Shown: piece after piece, positions 9,210 through 17,882 of the stretch | Layout of the letters: every line of letters begins with the position of its first letter | How positions within the stretch are numbered: position 1 is the first letter of the stretch | DNA from: Sphingobacterium kitahiroshimense | GTDB lineage: Bacteria > Bacteroidota > Bacteroidia > Sphingobacteriales > Sphingobacteriaceae | Reading direction: 5' to 3' | Length of the DNA stretch: 64,000 nt | Assembly: GCF_025961315.1 (NCBI RefSeq) | Contig: NZ_JAOQNK010000001.1 | Span: 6,138,001 to 6,202,000, forward strand | Notes under the pieces: model-generated | Told to the model about the DNA's origin: nothing | The model's input: the letters and a program-made list of their open reading frames with translations, nothing else | The model's database searches: none | Program-made: the position numbers and the translations under genes

Positions 9210-11396
9210 ATGAGTCAAATAAAAAAAGGTAGCATCACTCGATTAGGTTTTGATTTTATTCCACAGGTATTTATACCAAAAGGGAAAGATGAAAATCATC
9301 ATCGTTTTGAACAAAATCCACGTTCAGATTATAGGAATTTGACAGTAGAAGAAATCGTCATTCTTATCGAAAATGGTAATAGGGCAGATAATTGGGAGAA
9401 TATCTTGGTAAGTGAATCATTTATCCCTTATCAAATTAGACAGAGTAATTTCTTTGGGTTGGTTCGAATTGGTCATATGGCACCAACCTATTTAGAATAT
9501 CGTAATCTTAAACTGGAATCAGGTATTTATAATAGCACTATTGTAAGTTCTGATTTGGGTGATTACGTGGCTATACACCATGTCCGTTATATGTCTCATT
9601 TCATTATTGGTAACGATGTTATATTAAGTAACATCAGCGAAATGGAGACGAGTAGTACTGCTAAATTTGGAAATGGAGTTTTACGAGAAGGGGAGGCCGA
9701 AGATCTACGGATAGCATTGGAGCTATGTAACGAAAATGGGGTGCGCTCTATTCTTCCTTTTGATGGGATGCAAGCAGCGGATGCTTATTTGTGGACACGA
9801 AATAGGCAAGATACTGTTTTGCAGCATAGATTTAAGGAGCTGACTGAAAAGAGATTTTCCACAGTACGAGGCACCTATAGTATGATTGGCGATCGCTGTA
9901 TCATTAAAAATTCGCAGAATATAAAAAATGTGCAAATTGGTTCAGATGCATATATTAAAGGAATCAATAAACTGAAAAATCTTACCATTAATTCTTCGCC
10001 CGAAGCATTTACACAAATCGGTGAAGGTTGTGAATTGGTCAATGGAATTGTCGGATATGGATGCCGTATATTCTACGGAGTTAAAGCTGTAAGGTTTATT
10101 TTGTCGTCTTTTTCACAATTGAAATATGGCGCTCGTCTTATAAATTCTTTTTTAGGAGATAACTCAACTATTTCGTGTTGCGAAGTTCTAAATTCTTTAA
10201 TCTTTCCTGCACATGAGCAACATCATAACAATTCTTTCTTATGCGCGGCAACGATCATGGGGCAGAGCAATATGGCTGCAGGTGCGACAGTTGGTTCGAA
10301 TCATAATTCTAGAGCTGCAGATGGCGAAATTATTGCAGGAAGAGGATTCTGGCCAGGCCTATGTGTTAGTTTAAAGCATAATTCAAGATTTGCATCTTAT
10401 ACACTTCTAGTTAAGGGTGATTTTCCATATGAAATGGATATTCCGATTCCATTTTCTTTAGTCAACAATGATGTTAAAAACGATAAATTAATGATCATAC
10501 CTGGTTATTGGTTTATGTATAATATGTATGCGCTTGTTCGTAATGCAAATAAATATGAAAGTAGAGATAAACGTTTATTGAAAAATCAATATTTAGAGTA
10601 TGATATGCTTGCTCCAGATACGATCAATGAGCTTTTCAATTCCTTGCGCATTATTGAATTGGCAGTTGGTTCTAAAATTGATGCAGATAGCAATTTGCTC
10701 ACCAAAGAAGAAATTATTCGAGCAGGTAGAGCAAAATTGACTGGACCGCTAGATCAGATACCTACATCAGTTCTTGTAAAAGGATTTGAACATTCGAAAA
10801 GGAAAGTGGAATTGGTCAAAATTGGCACTGCTTATCCACTTTTTAAGCGTTTTATCCAATACTACGGAACCATTCATATGATTGACTTTTTAGAAACTCA
10901 TAGCTTTGAAGAGTTGAAAAATGAGATGACAAATAGTCAACGCCTAGAGTGGGAAAATATCGGTGGGCAATTGATAGAAAAAAATGCTATTGATCAATTG
11001 CTTCGTGAAATTAAATCAGGCAAGATTGATGATTGGGAAGATATCCATAAATATTATCATGAATTGAGTCGATCTTACTTAGAAACAAAAAGGGCGCATG
11101 CATTTGCATCGTTACTCGAAATTACAGACGTAACATCGGAATCTATATCGGTTGAAATTGTGCAAGCTTGGCTGAAAGAAGCGATCTCGCATCGAACATG
11201 GATGGTTGATGAAATTTACGCAAGTAGGGCGAAAGATTACGAGAATCCTTTTCGAAATATGGTATACAACAGTGAAGAGGAACGTGATTTGGTTGTTGGC
11301 AAGTTATCTGAGAATAGTTTTATTTTGCAGCAACGTGACGAGCTCAATGGCTTTATAAAATGTGCCCATAAATTAATTTCAAAACTGTCGAATTAG
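9210..11396 (+). CDS. DUF4954-family protein with left-handed beta-helix repeats
   Basis: This is a 728-residue cytosolic protein with no signal peptide. The central part (about residues 85-420) has hexapeptide-like repeats such as GDYVAIHHVRYMSHFIIGND and GSDAYIKGINKLKN, the pattern of left-handed beta-helix transferases and nucleotidyltransferases. I recognise it as DUF4954, a Bacteroidota family of unproven function. The C-terminal 250 residues are helical and carry no motif I know. The start is ATG 9210, not the in-frame TTG at 9198 that overlaps glmS. Adjacency to glmS suggests an amino-sugar or UDP-sugar role, which is inference only. Confidence 0.8.
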   Translation: MSQIKKGSITRLGFDFIPQVFIPKGKDENHHRFEQNPRSDYRNLTVEEIVILIENGNRADNWENILVSESFIPYQIRQSNFFGLVRIGHMAPTYLEYRNLKLESGIYNSTIVSSDLGDYVAIHHVRYMSHFIIGNDVILSNISEMETSSTAKFGNGVLREGEAEDLRIALELCNENGVRSILPFDGMQAADAYLWTRNRQDTVLQHRFKELTEKRFSTVRGTYSMIGDRCIIKNSQNIKNVQIGSDAYIKGINKLKNLTINSSPEAFTQIGEGCELVNGIVGYGCRIFYGVKAVRFILSSFSQLKYGARLINSFLGDNSTISCCEVLNSLIFPAHEQHHNNSFLCAATIMGQSNMAAGATVGSNHNSRAADGEIIAGRGFWPGLCVSLKHNSRFASYTLLVKGDFPYEMDIPIPFSLVNNDVKNDKLMIIPGYWFMYNMYALVRNANKYESRDKRLLKNQYLEYDMLAPDTINELFNSLRIIELAVGSKIDADSNLLTKEEIIRAGRAKLTGPLDQIPTSVLVKGFEHSKRKVELVKIGTAYPLFKRFIQYYGTIHMIDFLETHSFEELKNEMTNSQRLEWENIGGQLIEKNAIDQLLREIKSGKIDDWEDIHKYYHELSRSYLETKRAHAFASLLEITDVTSESISVEIVQAWLKEAISHRTWMVDEIYASRAKDYENPFRNMVYNSEEERDLVVGKLSENSFILQQRDELNGFIKCAHKLISKLSN

Positions 11397-11503
11397 ACGA
11401 TAATATAAAAACAAAAAATAAATCTTTCAAAATAGAACAATAGATGGTTGATAAATATTTTATGTAGTTATATTATTCATATTTTCAGGAAACAATTTAA
11501 GTT

Positions 11504-11539
11504 TAAAACGATATTTAATAGCTATTAAATATCGTTTTA
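11504..11539. promoter_or_regulatory. 36-bp perfect palindrome without a loop
   Basis: Arms 11504-11521 and 11522-11539 are exact reverse complements (18 nt each, outer TAAAACG / CGTTTTA, centre AG|CT). It lies between the DUF4954 stop and the next gene and ends 5 nt before a TATATTTG box. It could terminate glmS-DUF4954 transcripts, since it is followed by T-rich sequence. It could also be an operator covering the -33 region of the next promoter. Confidence 0.6.
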
Positions 11540-11544
11540 TTATT

Positions 11545-11552
11545 TATATTTG
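11545..11552 (+). promoter_or_regulatory. Candidate -7 element for the DUF3857 operon
   Basis: TATATTTG matches TAnnTTTG and would place the transcript start near 11556, 17 nt before the ATG at 11573. No clear -33 TTTG is present because the 36-bp palindrome occupies that region. Confidence 0.45.
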
Positions 11553-11572
11553 CATGACCAATTATAAATAAA

Positions 11573-13576
11573 ATGCCATATAAAAAAGTATTATTAGTTT
11601 TTCTGATGTTATTTACCATCAGTCACTATCAGGTTTATGCACAAAAAAAAGAAAAAATCGAATATAAGTTTGGCAAAATTCAACCTGAAGAATTTTCAAT
11701 TATGCCATCAGGTGCAGACTCTGCCGCTTCAGCCATTAAATTGTTTGACATCGGTAACTGTTATTTTGAATTAAGTCCTGCTTCAAAATCATTTGTCTAT
11801 GTATATGAAAGACACGTGCGTTATAAAATCATTAATAAAAATGGGTATGATTACGCAAATCATACTATTGGATTGTATAAAAGTAATTCACAGTCCAAGG
11901 AAACGTTAGATAATATGAGCGCAGCTACCTATAATATGGTGGATGGTGTCATGAAAACAGACAAAATTGATAAAGATTCAAAATTTACGGAAGAAGTAAA
12001 TAAGAATGTTATCCAGAAAAAATTTACACTACCTAATGTAAAAGAAGGATCTATAATTGAATATAAGTATAAGATTAAATCGGATTTCATTTTTAATCTT
12101 CGCGGATGGAGTTTCCAAAGTGAAATTCCGACCCGTTGGTCCGAATTTACAGTAACTATTCCAGAGTATTTTGATTATAAATTCAGTAGAAATGGATATT
12201 ATGATATTGCACATCCTATGCACGAAACCGTTAATGCAAGTTACGTTTCCGGTGTTCAATCTGCTGCGATTCGTGATCGCTTTGTGGCAGAAAATATGCC
12301 CGCTTTGAAGGACGAACCTTTTATTTCAAGCCTAGATGATTATCGACCTTCTATAGATTTTGAACTTCGATCCACCAATTTCCCTGGACAGTTTTTTGTT
12401 GATTATACAGGATCATGGCCAAAGATTATCAGTTCTTTGCTAGAAGATGAAAATTTTGGACGTTATATAGAGAAAACAAGCTTCGCTAAAAATAATTTGA
12501 AATCTATCATTAAAGCTGAAAACGATTCTTTGGCAAATGCGAAATCAATTTTTAAATATGTTAAGGATAATCTTAAGTGGAATGAGAAGTACAATTTTTA
12601 TAGTACGGAAACAAATCCCAAAACAATTTTTGAGAAAAAAACAGGAAATTCAGCCGATTTAAATTTGGTGCTGATCAACTTTCTGAAAGAAGCGAATTAC
12701 AGTGTTTATCCAGTGTTAATTAGTACACGTTCCAATGGGAAACATCCTGGATACCCAATCATAAGTAAATTTGATAATGTTGTGGCTGCGGTAGAAATTG
12801 GAGGCAAATCATACTTTCTCGATGCAACGGTTAAGGACATGCCATTTGGAATGATGAATTATCAAAATTTAAATCATGAGGGTTTTTTGATCAATGTTGG
12901 TGAAAAAAGTGGTGGGTGGATCAGCACTGAAACGCTTTTCGGAGATGAGAGCATGCATGTGTATAATCTCGTGTTAGATAAAGAAAACCGATTAAAAGGT
13001 AGTGTAACCAATTATTTCAATGGATATGCCGGTTTAAGTGCTCGCAACAGCTACAGGACTGCCATCAATGAAGAAGATTATATCAAGAACCTGAAAAAAA
13101 ATAAAACGGGATTAGAGCTTAATAACTTCAAGATCTTAAATCTGGATAGTCTAGATGATCCATTGATTGAAACGATGGATGTTGAGATAGAAGATAATGT
13201 GGAAGAAGCTGGAGATCTGGTTTATTTCACACCTTTACTTTTCGAACGAACAAAGGAAAACCCATTGAAACATGAGGAAAGACTTTTTCCTGTAGATTTC
13301 GCTCATCCGATACTTGAAAATTGCCGGGTAGTCATTAATTTTCCTGAAGATTATCAGATTGATAAACTTCCTAAGGGCGGCATTTTTAAACTTCCTGAAG
13401 ATGTCGGCTCCTTTTCGATATCGTATTTAATCGATGGCCAGACACTTCTAATAAAAAGTGCTATTCATATCAATAAGTCGATGTACAGTTCAGAAGAGTA
13501 TTTCTATCTTAAAGAACTTTTCGCCGCTATTGTAGAGAAGCAAGCAGAAAAAATTGTATTTAAAAAGAAGGTATAA
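11573..13576 (+). CDS. DUF3857 / transglutaminase-like exported protein, probably catalytically dead
   Basis: A signal peptide (residues 1-23, ending VYAQ) directs this 667-residue protein to the periplasm. An N-terminal DUF3857 beta-domain is followed by a transglutaminase-like core and a C-terminal beta-rich region. At the place where the papain-like nucleophile is expected, the sequence is TGNSADLNLVL; the downstream partner has YGDCKGLSNFM. Cys is therefore replaced by Ser and thiol chemistry is unlikely. The stop codon overlaps the ATG of the next gene, so the two are translationally coupled. Function is unknown. A binding or scaffolding role beside the active partner is possible. Confidence 0.82.
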   Translation: MPYKKVLLVFLMLFTISHYQVYAQKKEKIEYKFGKIQPEEFSIMPSGADSAASAIKLFDIGNCYFELSPASKSFVYVYERHVRYKIINKNGYDYANHTIGLYKSNSQSKETLDNMSAATYNMVDGVMKTDKIDKDSKFTEEVNKNVIQKKFTLPNVKEGSIIEYKYKIKSDFIFNLRGWSFQSEIPTRWSEFTVTIPEYFDYKFSRNGYYDIAHPMHETVNASYVSGVQSAAIRDRFVAENMPALKDEPFISSLDDYRPSIDFELRSTNFPGQFFVDYTGSWPKIISSLLEDENFGRYIEKTSFAKNNLKSIIKAENDSLANAKSIFKYVKDNLKWNEKYNFYSTETNPKTIFEKKTGNSADLNLVLINFLKEANYSVYPVLISTRSNGKHPGYPIISKFDNVVAAVEIGGKSYFLDATVKDMPFGMMNYQNLNHEGFLINVGEKSGGWISTETLFGDESMHVYNLVLDKENRLKGSVTNYFNGYAGLSARNSYRTAINEEDYIKNLKKNKTGLELNNFKILNLDSLDDPLIETMDVEIEDNVEEAGDLVYFTPLLFERTKENPLKHEERLFPVDFAHPILENCRVVINFPEDYQIDKLPKGGIFKLPEDVGSFSISYLIDGQTLLIKSAIHINKSMYSSEEYFYLKELFAAIVEKQAEKIVFKKKV

Positions 13577-15468
13577 TGAAGTATACATTGGGTTTAATGG
13601 CATTGCTGTTTTTTTCTCACGGTAATGCACAGACAAATTGGGATGTGGCAAATATCCACGAAGCGCTTAAAAAAGATGCCACTATTGTTATTAGAAATGA
13701 AGAACAGTTCCTCGATATTAAAGGCATCAATGCTGCAAAGTATGATTATAAAATAACTGCAACCATTTTTAGCAAAGCAGGTGATGACTTTGCTGCAATG
13801 GAAGAAGTTTACGATAAGTTTTCTACTATTTATAATATAAAAGCGGTTTTGTATGATGCCACCGGTAAGAAGATTAAGGAATATAAATCCTCTGATATAA
13901 AAGATCAAAGCTTGATATCTGGTTTTTCAATATTTGAGGACAATAGGCTAAAGAGTCTGAAATTTGTAAGTAATAGTTATCCGTATACCATTGAATATAG
14001 TTTTAGCCAAGATTTTAAAGGATTACTTTATTTTCCCCAGTGGCGCGATCTAAAAGATTTTGGTGTTTCCGTAGAAAAATCAAGTTATTGTATTCAAAAA
14101 GATAAAAATTATCAAATGAAATACCTCTCGAGTACAGGGTTAAAAGTTGATTCGACCAGTATTGGAGGTAAAATACGTTATAAATGGGAGAGTAGTCAAG
14201 TACCTGCTTTAGCTAAAGAACCGATGGCTATAGGGATTGATAATCTAAGTTCCTGGGTTAAAGCCTCTCCGAACTTATTTGAATATGATGGCTCTACCGG
14301 TAATTTTGATAACTGGAATAATTTTGGACAATGGATTTATAAGCTTAATGAGGGTGGAAATCAATTACCTGAAGCATTTAAAATCAAGATTCGGGATTTA
14401 ACACAAGCAGCACGGACTCCAGAAGAAAAGATGCGCATCCTGTATCAATATCTGCAACAGAATACACGTTATGTCAGTGTGCAATTGGGTATTGGCGGAT
14501 TTAGACCTGTATTGGCCGAGAAAGTAGCTACAGTTAATTATGGTGATTGTAAGGGGCTGTCCAATTTTATGAAAGCGATGCTGAATGAAGTGGGAATTAA
14601 TTCACATTTAGTGATGATTGGAAATGGCAAACCTAGTTTAAACCCTCAATACTCAAGTATCGGGCAGGCTAATCATATGATATTAGCTGTACCGATAGGG
14701 AAGGACACTACCTTTCTGGAGTGCACGAGCCCTTATTATCCCATGGGATTTATTGGTTACGGAAACTCAAATAGAAACGTACTGTTAGTGACAGAAGCTG
14801 GTGGAAAACTTGTAAAGACGCCGGCTTATAATGCCTCACAAAACTATCAGGTGAGTAAAACAAAAATTAAATTTAACAATGAAAATGATATTGATGTATT
14901 GATCAACACATCATATGGTAATTCTCAATTTGAAGATAATTTACGAAAAACAGTTTTAGAACCAAGTGAACAGAAAAAAAGAGCATTAGAAAATAGCAAT
15001 ATTCCTATTGAAACATTTGGTTATTATAAATGTGATCAAAAAGATAAAACTAAACCGGAGTTAGTAGAGGAGTTATCATTTAAATCAAAACCATTATTAA
15101 GTAAGGGTGGTGATAAATATTTTCTGTTACTGAATCAAATGAATAGAAGGGAAGCTGTACCTATTAAGATTGCAGATCGAAAAACATTTTTTTCCGTTCC
15201 TTATGCGTATGAAGATAAAGATGAGATCGTTTTCGAATTGCCACAAGGCTATCAGATAGACTTTATTCCAAAAGATATTCTGATCGAATCAGATTTCGGT
15301 ATTTACACGGCGACATTTGAAAAAAAAGATGGTCTTCTTATCTACAGCCGAACTCAGAAAATGAATGATAAAATATATCCACCAGAAAAATACAGTGAGT
15401 ATGTTGATTTTTATAAAAAAATAGTTCAGGCAGATAAGCAGAAAGCTGTTATTACAAAAACGTTATAA
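13576..15468 (+). CDS. DUF3857 / transglutaminase-like exported protein
   Basis: This is a 630-residue paralogue of the upstream protein. The signal peptide is short (residues 1-18, ending GNAQ). A DUF3857 N-terminal domain is followed by a transglutaminase core with the nucleophile motif NYGDCKGLSNFM, then the His region (NHMILAV) and an acidic residue (LECTSPYY). A catalytic Cys-His triad therefore appears intact, unlike in the partner. The ATG overlaps the previous stop (TAATG). In Bacteroidota such pairs are common envelope proteins whose substrate is not established. A hairpin terminator follows. Confidence 0.82.
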   Translation: MKYTLGLMALLFFSHGNAQTNWDVANIHEALKKDATIVIRNEEQFLDIKGINAAKYDYKITATIFSKAGDDFAAMEEVYDKFSTIYNIKAVLYDATGKKIKEYKSSDIKDQSLISGFSIFEDNRLKSLKFVSNSYPYTIEYSFSQDFKGLLYFPQWRDLKDFGVSVEKSSYCIQKDKNYQMKYLSSTGLKVDSTSIGGKIRYKWESSQVPALAKEPMAIGIDNLSSWVKASPNLFEYDGSTGNFDNWNNFGQWIYKLNEGGNQLPEAFKIKIRDLTQAARTPEEKMRILYQYLQQNTRYVSVQLGIGGFRPVLAEKVATVNYGDCKGLSNFMKAMLNEVGINSHLVMIGNGKPSLNPQYSSIGQANHMILAVPIGKDTTFLECTSPYYPMGFIGYGNSNRNVLLVTEAGGKLVKTPAYNASQNYQVSKTKIKFNNENDIDVLINTSYGNSQFEDNLRKTVLEPSEQKKRALENSNIPIETFGYYKCDQKDKTKPELVEELSFKSKPLLSKGGDKYFLLLNQMNRREAVPIKIADRKTFFSVPYAYEDKDEIVFELPQGYQIDFIPKDILIESDFGIYTATFEKKDGLLIYSRTQKMNDKIYPPEKYSEYVDFYKKIVQADKQKAVITKTL

Positions 15469-15493
15469 TTCATTTAAACTGATGTAATAAATT

Positions 15494-15533
15494 AAAAAGC
15501 TGTAAGGAAACTTTGATATCCTTACAGCTTTTT
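15494..15533 (+). terminator. Rho-independent terminator of the DUF3857 pair
   Basis: Perfect 15-bp arms at 15494-15508 and 15519-15533 (core AGCTGTAAGGA / TCCTTACAGCT) with a 10-nt loop are followed by a T-run. Confidence 0.88.
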
Positions 15534-15621
15534 TGATATAAATACCTGGTTTTATATGTGATCAATAAATAATCTGAGCCCGTGTTGTCTGTGATTATCA
15601 ATCAATTTTGATGCACGATAA

Positions 15622-15894
15622 TTAATCATCCAAATCCGCCATGTAGATGTCATGTACGACAAATTTAACTTGTGCATTAGGTAATAGCATATCCATGACA
15701 TCTTCCGAATCTATTGGATACAAAGTTTCACTATCTGCATCAAGCATTTCAGAATCAGGTATGAGCTCAAAGAATGTAATTCCATTGCTCTGTGATAATT
15801 CCTCCACTTTTATGCAGACAACATCTTGATTTTTCCAATTTGACCAGATGGTTTTATTGAACAGTTGATATGGATTTTTTTCTGAATTAGACAT
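15622..15894 (-). CDS. Small hypothetical acidic protein
   Basis: This is a 90-residue acidic cytosolic protein with no family I recognise. It is rich in Asp and Glu in the second half (DSEMLDADSETLYPIDSEDV) and ends MADLDD. The start at 15894 (MSNSEKNPY) is preferred over the in-frame ATG at 15912, because a good promoter (-33 TTTG, 19 nt, -7 TATGTTTG) lies at 15900-15930 on the minus strand and would exclude the longer form. The predicted transcript start is then only 1-3 nt before the ATG. Confidence 0.6.
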   Translation of the reverse strand: MSNSEKNPYQLFNKTIWSNWKNQDVVCIKVEELSQSNGITFFELIPDSEMLDADSETLYPIDSEDVMDMLLPNAQVKFVVHDIYMADLDD

Positions 15895-15899
15895 GTATG

Positions 15900-15930
15900 C
15901 AAACATAGTCAATCACATCTCTACAACAAA
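15900..15930 (-). promoter_or_regulatory. Bacteroidota-type promoter for the 90-residue gene
   Basis: On the minus strand TTTG (15930-15927) is followed after 19 nt by TATGTTTG (15907-15900), a full match to the -33 / TAnnTTTG layout. The predicted start site, near 15896, would give an almost leaderless mRNA. Confidence 0.5.
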
Positions 15931-16022
15931 ATTTATTCTTAAGTAAGAGTCCTGGTCACCTTGGTACAGATGTAAATTATACAAAAACAAGACCTGTGCA
16001 GCACTTTAAGTACAATTCTTTT

Positions 16023-16862
16023 TTAGAATGGTACCTCTGCTGGGTTGAGTCCTGAAAAACCTAAATCCCCCATATTTTTAATTAATGCTATATCTTCAGC
16101 AGTCAATTCAAAATTTGATAGGTCAAGATTTGCCTTGATATTGATCGGATTAGTAGATTTTGGTAACGGATTAATATCCTCCTGTAGTGCAAATTTAATG
16201 CAGATCTGGCCGACACTAACGTTATACTTTTGCGCTAACGAAAGCAATACTTCATTGTCAAGAATTCGACCTGATCCAAGAGGTGACCAAGCTTGTACCA
16301 AAATGTTGTTTTCTTTACAGTACGAAACTGTTTCTTCCTGTAAATACCCAGGGTGAAATTCCAGTTGATTGACAGCTGGTTTAATTTGTACTGTTTTCAA
16401 AAGGGTTTCAACATATTTCTTAGGAAAATTACTTAGACCAATAGCTTTGACTCTTCCATCAACATATAATTTTTCAAAAGCTCTCCAGGTATCAGCATTA
16501 ATTTCTGCCCAATTTTCAAATTGTGTTTCATTAGCCGGCCAATGAATAAGGTATAAATCAACATAAGTTAAATTGAGTAAAGCTAGTGATTTTTCAAATG
16601 CAGTTAATGTGTTTTCATATCCACGGTCCGCGTTCCATAATTTTGTCGTAATAAAAAGATCATCACGATCAATTCCACTATCTTGAATGGCCTTTCCAAC
16701 ACTTTTTTCGTTACCATAAACGGCAGCAGTATCGATATGAATATAACCCGCATTTAATGCCTCAGCTACCGCATTATAGGCAGGCGCACCATCTTCGATT
16801 TGCCAGGTTCCGAAACCGATAGCAGGAATCTTAATCCCGTTGTTTAATGTATATGTAGTCAT
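16023..16862 (-). CDS. Aldo/keto reductase
   Basis: This is a predicted NADPH-dependent carbonyl reductase of 279 residues with a TIM-barrel fold. The catalytic tetrad is visible: Asp and Tyr in HIDTAAVYGNE, Lys in FITTKLWN and His in YLIHWP. The pattern GLSNFPKKYVETLL and the late KSTNPINIKANL fit the 2,5-diketogluconate-reductase-like branch, including the cofactor-binding loop. It is a lone gene with a divergent neighbour. The physiological substrate is unknown; short-chain aldehydes such as methylglyoxal are common for this branch. Confidence 0.92.
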   Translation of the reverse strand: MTTYTLNNGIKIPAIGFGTWQIEDGAPAYNAVAEALNAGYIHIDTAAVYGNEKSVGKAIQDSGIDRDDLFITTKLWNADRGYENTLTAFEKSLALLNLTYVDLYLIHWPANETQFENWAEINADTWRAFEKLYVDGRVKAIGLSNFPKKYVETLLKTVQIKPAVNQLEFHPGYLQEETVSYCKENNILVQAWSPLGSGRILDNEVLLSLAQKYNVSVGQICIKFALQEDINPLPKSTNPINIKANLDLSNFELTAEDIALIKNMGDLGFSGLNPAEVPF

Positions 16863-16992
16863 GTATTAAAGTTATTTGTAAATAATAAAACTAAAATTAA
16901 CGATTCTAACAGGCAATCTCAGTTCCTCCGTTTATTTTAGTGAGAATTTGACAACATAATGAAATATGGAAACGAATCATTATATTTAATAC

Positions 16993-17637
16993 ATGGAAGC
17001 AATTGTTATTGGAGGAAGTGGAGCTACAGGAAGAGAACTGGTTAGGCTATTATTAGAAGATGTACGCTTCACTAAAGTCCGTGTATTAGTACGTAAAGCT
17101 TATTTTGAACAACATGATAAGTTAGAAGAGATTATTGTCGATTTTGACAAATTATCATCTTATCACCAAGTTATAAAAGGAGAAGTTGCATTTTCATGTC
17201 TCGGCACAACTTTAAAAGATGCAGGAAGTAAAGATGCACAATGGCATATAGATTACGATTATCCACTGGATTTTGCACAGCTAGCTTTCAACAATGGAGT
17301 ATCCCATTTTGTTCTATTATCAGCAATAGGAGCAGATGCAAAATCCAGTATTTTCTATAATCGTATGAAAGGAAGTTTAGAAGAAGCAATCAAAAAAATT
17401 GGATTTAAACACCTTATGATATTGCAACCAGGCTTTATAGAAAGACCTAATTCAAATCGATTTGGAGAAAAGGTCGGACTGAAAGCAATTACTTTTTTTA
17501 ATTCATTAGGTTTTTTTCGGCATTATGCGCCTATTAAAACGCATCAGCTCGCTCAAGCAATGATAGAAAGTGTTTTTTCATATGGATCAACCGTTCAAGT
17601 AATTTCATTAAAAGAAATGAGGGCACTAACTAAGTAA
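16993..17637 (+). CDS. NAD(P)-binding Rossmann protein, HTATIP2-like atypical short-chain dehydrogenase
   Basis: A 214-residue cytosolic protein begins MEAIVIGGSGATGREL, the dinucleotide-binding loop GGxGxTG of the atypical SDR group. Further family signs are FSCLGTTLKDAGSKDAQWHIDYDYP and HFVLLSAIGADAKSSIFYNRMKGSLEEAI, where Tyr and Lys of the YxxxK-like motif (YNRMK) are retained. It is divergent from the aldo/keto reductase across a 130-bp gap, which may hold both promoters. The substrate is not known, and many members are NAD(P)-binding sensors instead of enzymes. Confidence 0.82.
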   Translation: MEAIVIGGSGATGRELVRLLLEDVRFTKVRVLVRKAYFEQHDKLEEIIVDFDKLSSYHQVIKGEVAFSCLGTTLKDAGSKDAQWHIDYDYPLDFAQLAFNNGVSHFVLLSAIGADAKSSIFYNRMKGSLEEAIKKIGFKHLMILQPGFIERPNSNRFGEKVGLKAITFFNSLGFFRHYAPIKTHQLAQAMIESVFSYGSTVQVISLKEMRALTK

Positions 17638-17882
17638 TTAGATGTAGGCTGTAGCGCATATAGAATATAAGTGCACATGCATCTGAAAAGAAAGGTAATA
17701 GACAAATATAATTGTGTTTAATCCAGTCATGCCAACATTTTACTTTTAACCGTCATAATTCAACCTTTTGTAGCGATTTAAATTTCAATTTCCTATCTTT
17801 AGGCGAATTTTGAATCAGCCTCAGCGTTCGTTTTGAATTTCAATTTTGTTTAAGCAAATTAAAAGATTTCAATAAAAAAATT

